A stretch of DNA of 64,000 bases from Liolophura sinensis (Eukaryota > Mollusca > Polyplacophora > Chitonida > Chitonidae), in NCBI RefSeq assembly GCF_032854445.1, contig NC_088295.1, positions 48,101,385 to 48,165,384 on the forward strand, written 5' to 3'. The notes beneath the pieces are model-generated. The model was not told the origin of the DNA and made no database searches. It was given only the letters and a program-made list of their open reading frames with translations. Of the stretch, positions 61,168 to 64,000 are shown piece by piece. A program made the position numbers and the translations under genes. The first letter of the stretch is position 1. Every line of letters begins with the position of its first letter.

Positions 61168-62125
61168 CCGATAACTCAGTGTCTAGTCAGATGTCCATGC
61201 AAAACTTAAGTCAGCTCCTAGTCACCGACGAGGGGCCTCCGTGGCTCAGTCGGTTAGCGCGCTAGCGCAGCGTAGTGACCCAGAAGCCTCTCACCAATGC
61301 GGTCGCTGTGAGTTCAAGACCAGCTCATGCTGGCTTCCTCTCCGGCCGTACGTGGGTTGGTCTTCCAGCAACCTGCGGATGGTCGTGGGTTTCCCCCGGG
61401 CTCTGCCCGGTTTCCGCCCACCATAATGCTGGCCGCCTTCGTATAAGTGAAATATTCTTGAGTACGGCGTAAAACAACAATCAAAAAAAATCCTAGTCAC
61501 CGATTTTTAGTTTGATGTTCAAAGGTGAAGCCAGCTCCTGGTGACTGGTTCTCAGCTGATTATTCACAGGCAAAGTCAGTTCCTTTTCACGGGCTCTTAG
61601 GTTGACACTCAACGGTGAAGTCAGTTCCTAGCCATCGATTTTCAGTTTGATATGAAAAAGTGAAGTCAGCTGCTGGTTATCGGCTGTCACTTTAATATCC
61701 AAAGGCGCAGCCAGCTCCTCAGGTTGATAGGTCACGGGTTTTCTGTTGGACATTCAAAAGTGAAATCAGCATCTGGTCACCGGTTTTCTGTTGATATTCA
61801 AAGGTGAATCTAACTACTGGTGATCATTTTCTCTTTTTTTTATATTCAATGGCGAAGTAATCCACCGTCACCGATTTTCATTTTGATATCCAATGATGAA
61901 GTCAGTTCCTGGTCCACCGGTTTTCCGTTTGTTATTCAAAGATGAAGTAACCCTGGACACCATCATTAGTATGATATGAAAAGGTGAAGTAATGCAGCTC
62001 CTTTTTACCGATTATTCAAAGTTGAAGTCAGCTCCTAGTCATCGGTTCTCAGTTTGATATTCAAAGGCAAAGTCAGCCCTTAATGTCACCGGTTCTCAGT
62101 TTGATATTTAAAGGTGACACTCCAT
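61168..62125. repeat. Degenerate minisatellite, about 13 units near 50 bp, split by SINE-A
   Basis: Module: GTCAGCTCCTAGTCACCGGT, then TTTCAGTTTGATATTCAAAG, then GTGAA. Units diverge 10-25% by eye and vary in length. The array is interrupted at 61229-61490 by a SINE-A. It ends about 40 bp before the sPLA2 start codon. Confidence 0.9.
61229..61490 (+). mobile_element. SINE-A, full length, reference copy
   Basis: Best-preserved copy in the window. Head CGAGGGGCCTCCGTGGCTCA with box A TGGCTCAGTCGG; box B-like GTGAGTTCAAGACC; body with CGGCCGTACGTGGGTTGGTC, GGTTTCCCCCGGGCTCTGCC and CGTATAAGTGAAATATTCTT; tail GAGTACGGCGTAAAACAACA and a short A-run. It is flanked by a perfect 13-bp repeat TCCTAGTCACCGA (61216-61228 and 61491-61503). 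Confidence 0.96.
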
Positions 62126-62164
62126 AAAACTGCCATTCCTTCCTAATTTCAGATTTCACCCGTC

Positions 62165-63750
62165 ATGATGTCTCAGAGATTTCAATCAAGCGGATGTCTT
62201 GTGTTTTGCACGTTCGTCATCCTCAGCCTAGCCTACATGGGTAAGTGTGTACACATACACGGTCGAATCCAAGAGTCACCTTTCTTTTCCCCACCGTTAA
62301 TAGAGTACAGTAGTAGCTTGCTTGAATTATGGTGACTGAAAGTTGTGGTTTTTGACCATTGTGTGGTGAAGCCAACGGTTACGGACTTTGAAACTGATCT
62401 TCTCTAGTATTTATAAAACCTATCAAAAAGTTTTGACTGATTCAAAAGTTTGGGAAGGAAATGAAAACTTGTAAGATAACAATCTTAGCAGGACATTTAG
62501 CCCTTAGAAAGGCCAAGTTTTGGGTCCAGTAGTAATGCTTATCCCCTATTAGTTGTTCAAAGGCCCGTCACAACTTAATATATCAAATTCTGGGCCATCG
62601 CTTGCTCCATTAAGTAAGGCGTTAGTCGCTCAGCAGCCTAAATCGGACCAGGGCCACAGACATCACAGGGTTCGATTCCAGCTCGTCCTGAAATCAAGTT
62701 GTTTGTCAGTTAATTAGCGAAAAGTTGAGGATGAAGTTCTGGCATCCTCGAGTATATACCTTAATTCAAGGTCTTTTCCTTCGAGATCAATCGGTTTTCT
62801 CAAAGCATTGTTCCCAAACCAAGTCATTATCGCCTAACTAATTACGACAGAGGCTGGAGTCAGTGTCTCCGTTTCTTAGCCTGTTGCTTTAAATCTGTCA
62901 TAATACTTCACAGAGCGGTTTTACTTCTGACACCGAAAACATTGCGTTCGGCATATAAATGACACGTTCGTGTGTATGACGTTCAAAACGATGGTCGAAT
63001 GGTTAGCGTGCTAGTGCAGCACAATGACTCAGGAGCCTGTCACCAGTGCGAGTTCAAGTCCTCCTGGGCTCTGCCCGGTTTCCTCCCACCATAAAGCTGG
63101 CCGCCGTCATATAAGTAAAATATTCTTGAGTACAGCGTGTAACATCTCCGTGGCTCAGTCGGTTAGCGCGCTAGCGCAGCGTAATGATCCAGAAGCTTCT
63201 CACCAATGCGGTCGCTGTGAGTTCAAGTCTAGCTCATGCTGGCTTCCTATCCGGACGTAAGTGGGAAGGTCTGCAGCAACCTGCGGATGGTCGTGGGTTT
63301 TCCCCTGGGCTGTGCCCGGTTCCTCCCACCATAATGCTGGCCGCCATCGTTTAAGTGAAATATTCTTGAGTACGGCGTAAAACACCAATTAAATAAACAT
63401 AACACCAATAAAACTGATAAATAAAGAAATAAATAAATAAGTATCACTTAAATAAACATTAGTAAATCAGTATATATTTGCGGCAAAGTCCATTCTTAAA
63501 TTCCCAGATTTGCCTACTAAATAATATACCTATATATACGTTTTGAATGCAGCGGGTCAGATTACTGCATCGAACAGTCACGATCTGAATGCAGTGTGGC
63601 CTCCAACAGTCACGGTCGCCATAGCCGTAGCCTCGCAGGGCTGTGTAAAGTGATGCAGATCTTCACACGCCGTGGTTGTTATGACTACAATAACTACGGC
63701 TGTTATTGTGGACTCGGTGGGGAGGGAACACCTGTGGACGCAGTGGACCG
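62165..63750 (+). CDS. Secreted phospholipase A2, 5' exons (partial gene)
   Basis: Hydrolyses the sn-2 ester of phospholipids in a calcium-dependent way when complete. Coding exon 1: tandem ATGs at 62165 and 62168 to 62240 (donor GTAAGT). Coding exon 2: 63561 (acceptor GGGTCAG) to 63750 (donor GTAAGT). Phases fit: 1 then 2. Joined, 88 codons plus two bases. Residues 1-25 form a signal peptide (core [14 protein letters not shown]). A Cys-containing propeptide-like stretch follows, perhaps ending near residue 48 (RHSR). Then [29 protein letters not shown] and AVDR, the family's calcium loop; Y74, G76 and G78 occupy the loop's ligand positions. The catalytic His-Asp lies in the next exon, beyond the window. 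An alternative acceptor at 63552 would shift frame to a stop. Whether it is a digestive, immune or venom-type enzyme cannot be told. Confidence 0.88.
62605..62705 (+). mobile_element. tRNA-like SINE head in sPLA2 intron
   Basis: AGTAAGGCGTTAGTCGCTCA gives a loose box A, and CAGGGTTCGATTCCAGCTC a good box B at about 62668-62686. No cloverleaf could be closed. The downstream body was not matched to another copy. Confidence 0.45.
62988..63146 (+). mobile_element. SINE-A copy with internal deletion
   Basis: Head present (GGTCGAATGGTTAGCGTGCT and CAGGAGCCTGTCACCAGTGC to GAGTTCAAGTCC), then about 75 bp of body missing, resuming at TGGGCTCTGCCCGGTTTCCT to TTGAGTACAGCGTGTAAC. The A-rich tail is absent where the next SINE-A begins. 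Confidence 0.9.
63147..63410 (+). mobile_element. SINE-A copy, full length, fused to the previous one
   Basis: ATCTCCGTGGCTCAGTCGGT head, CTGTGAGTTCAAGTCTAGCT, body GCGGATGGTCGTGGGTTTTC and ATCGTTTAAGTGAAATATTC, tail TACGGCGTAAAACACCAATT and AAATAAACATAACACC. It follows the deleted copy directly, forming a head-to-tail dimer in the sPLA2 intron. Confidence 0.93.
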
Positions 63751-64000
63751 GTAAGTAGCGAACAAATACTTGGCTGGATGAAATTTACAATGTATGAAAC
63801 AGGCATGGAACATAAGACTATTTGGGATTATTCGGAAGTCTAAGATATTTCTCAACTCCAAATACTTCAGAGACTTATCCGAGACTTAGTTGAAGATAAA
63901 GAGGTGCCGTTTGTAGAAGAGCGATGTAGAACTTCATGAAAGTATTAACTCAGTTAATTAAGGCGTATCGATGTCGTTTCTTTTTCGTTGACCCACAAGA

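Larger units (their letters stand above)
60893..62152 (+). other. Possible leader intron of the sPLA2 gene
   Basis: A good acceptor (TTCCTTCCTAATTTCAG, ending 62152) sits 12 bp before the sPLA2 ATG, so a 5' non-coding exon is expected upstream. One candidate donor is GTAAAT at 60893 after CAAGTGCAG; others cannot be excluded. If correct, the minisatellite and a SINE-A lie in this intron. Confidence 0.3.

Noticed and set aside
10930-62705. Box A/box B strings as functional tRNA genes
   Set aside because: None closes into a cloverleaf with acceptor pairing; several continue into SINE bodies and tails.

Overview
The window looks like nuclear DNA of an invertebrate, most likely a mollusc and perhaps a bivalve. 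It is AT-rich and intron-bearing, full of short interspersed repeats (SINEs) with tRNA-like heads, and has very few coding stretches. The species cannot be named from sequence alone.

Three host loci can be supported. (1) On the minus strand at 7.5-9.3 kb is one intact intronless gene for a four-jointed/FJX1-type Golgi kinase of the Fat-Dachsous planar-polarity pathway. (2) On the plus strand at 51.7-53.6 kb is a two-exon gene model for a small unidentified secreted protein of 84 residues; an intron directly follows the start codon and is largely filled by a degenerate minisatellite. (3) On the plus strand from 62.15 kb to the right edge is the 5' part of a secreted phospholipase A2 gene (signal-peptide exon, then a calcium-loop exon). 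It continues past the window. A second degenerate minisatellite lies just upstream of it, probably in a leader intron.

The rest is mobile and repetitive DNA. One SINE family (here SINE-A, about 260 bp when complete) has about 25 copies or fragments. A second (SINE-B) has four substantial copies, two of them a head-to-tail dimer, plus several tail fragments. Further tRNA-headed repeats occur in small numbers (SINE-C, SINE-D and singletons). SINE-A, SINE-B, SINE-D and the 15.4-kb element end in related 3' tails (GAGTACGRCGTWAAACMCCAA-like), suggesting that the same LINE machinery moved them. Several insertions keep clear target-site duplications, and these show nesting: SINE-A inside SINE-B at 45 kb and SINE-A inside a minisatellite at 61 kb. 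At 40.8-42.3 kb is a nearly intact Tc1-like DD34E transposon with perfect 22-bp terminal inverted repeats and one apparent frameshift. Two decayed retroelement 3' ends of one family (42.6-43.25 kb and 57.0-57.55 kb) retain reverse-transcriptase fragments. Foldback/MITE-like inverted repeats lie at 3.4, 10.6-11.35 and 53.9 kb, and further minisatellites at 5.6, 26.8, 34.8, 48.5 and 56.3 kb.

Layout: 0-7.5 kb intergenic with one MITE; 7.5-9.4 kb FJX1; 9.4-40.6 kb gene-poor with scattered repeats; 40.6-43.3 kb transposon and retroelement cluster; 43.3-51.4 kb SINEs and intergenic DNA; 51.5-53.6 kb small secreted-protein gene; 53.6-61 kb repeats and a long (TA)n tract; 61-64 kb minisatellite, SINEs and the sPLA2 5' exons. 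The three host genes share no obvious pathway, and nothing suggests an operon or gene cluster.
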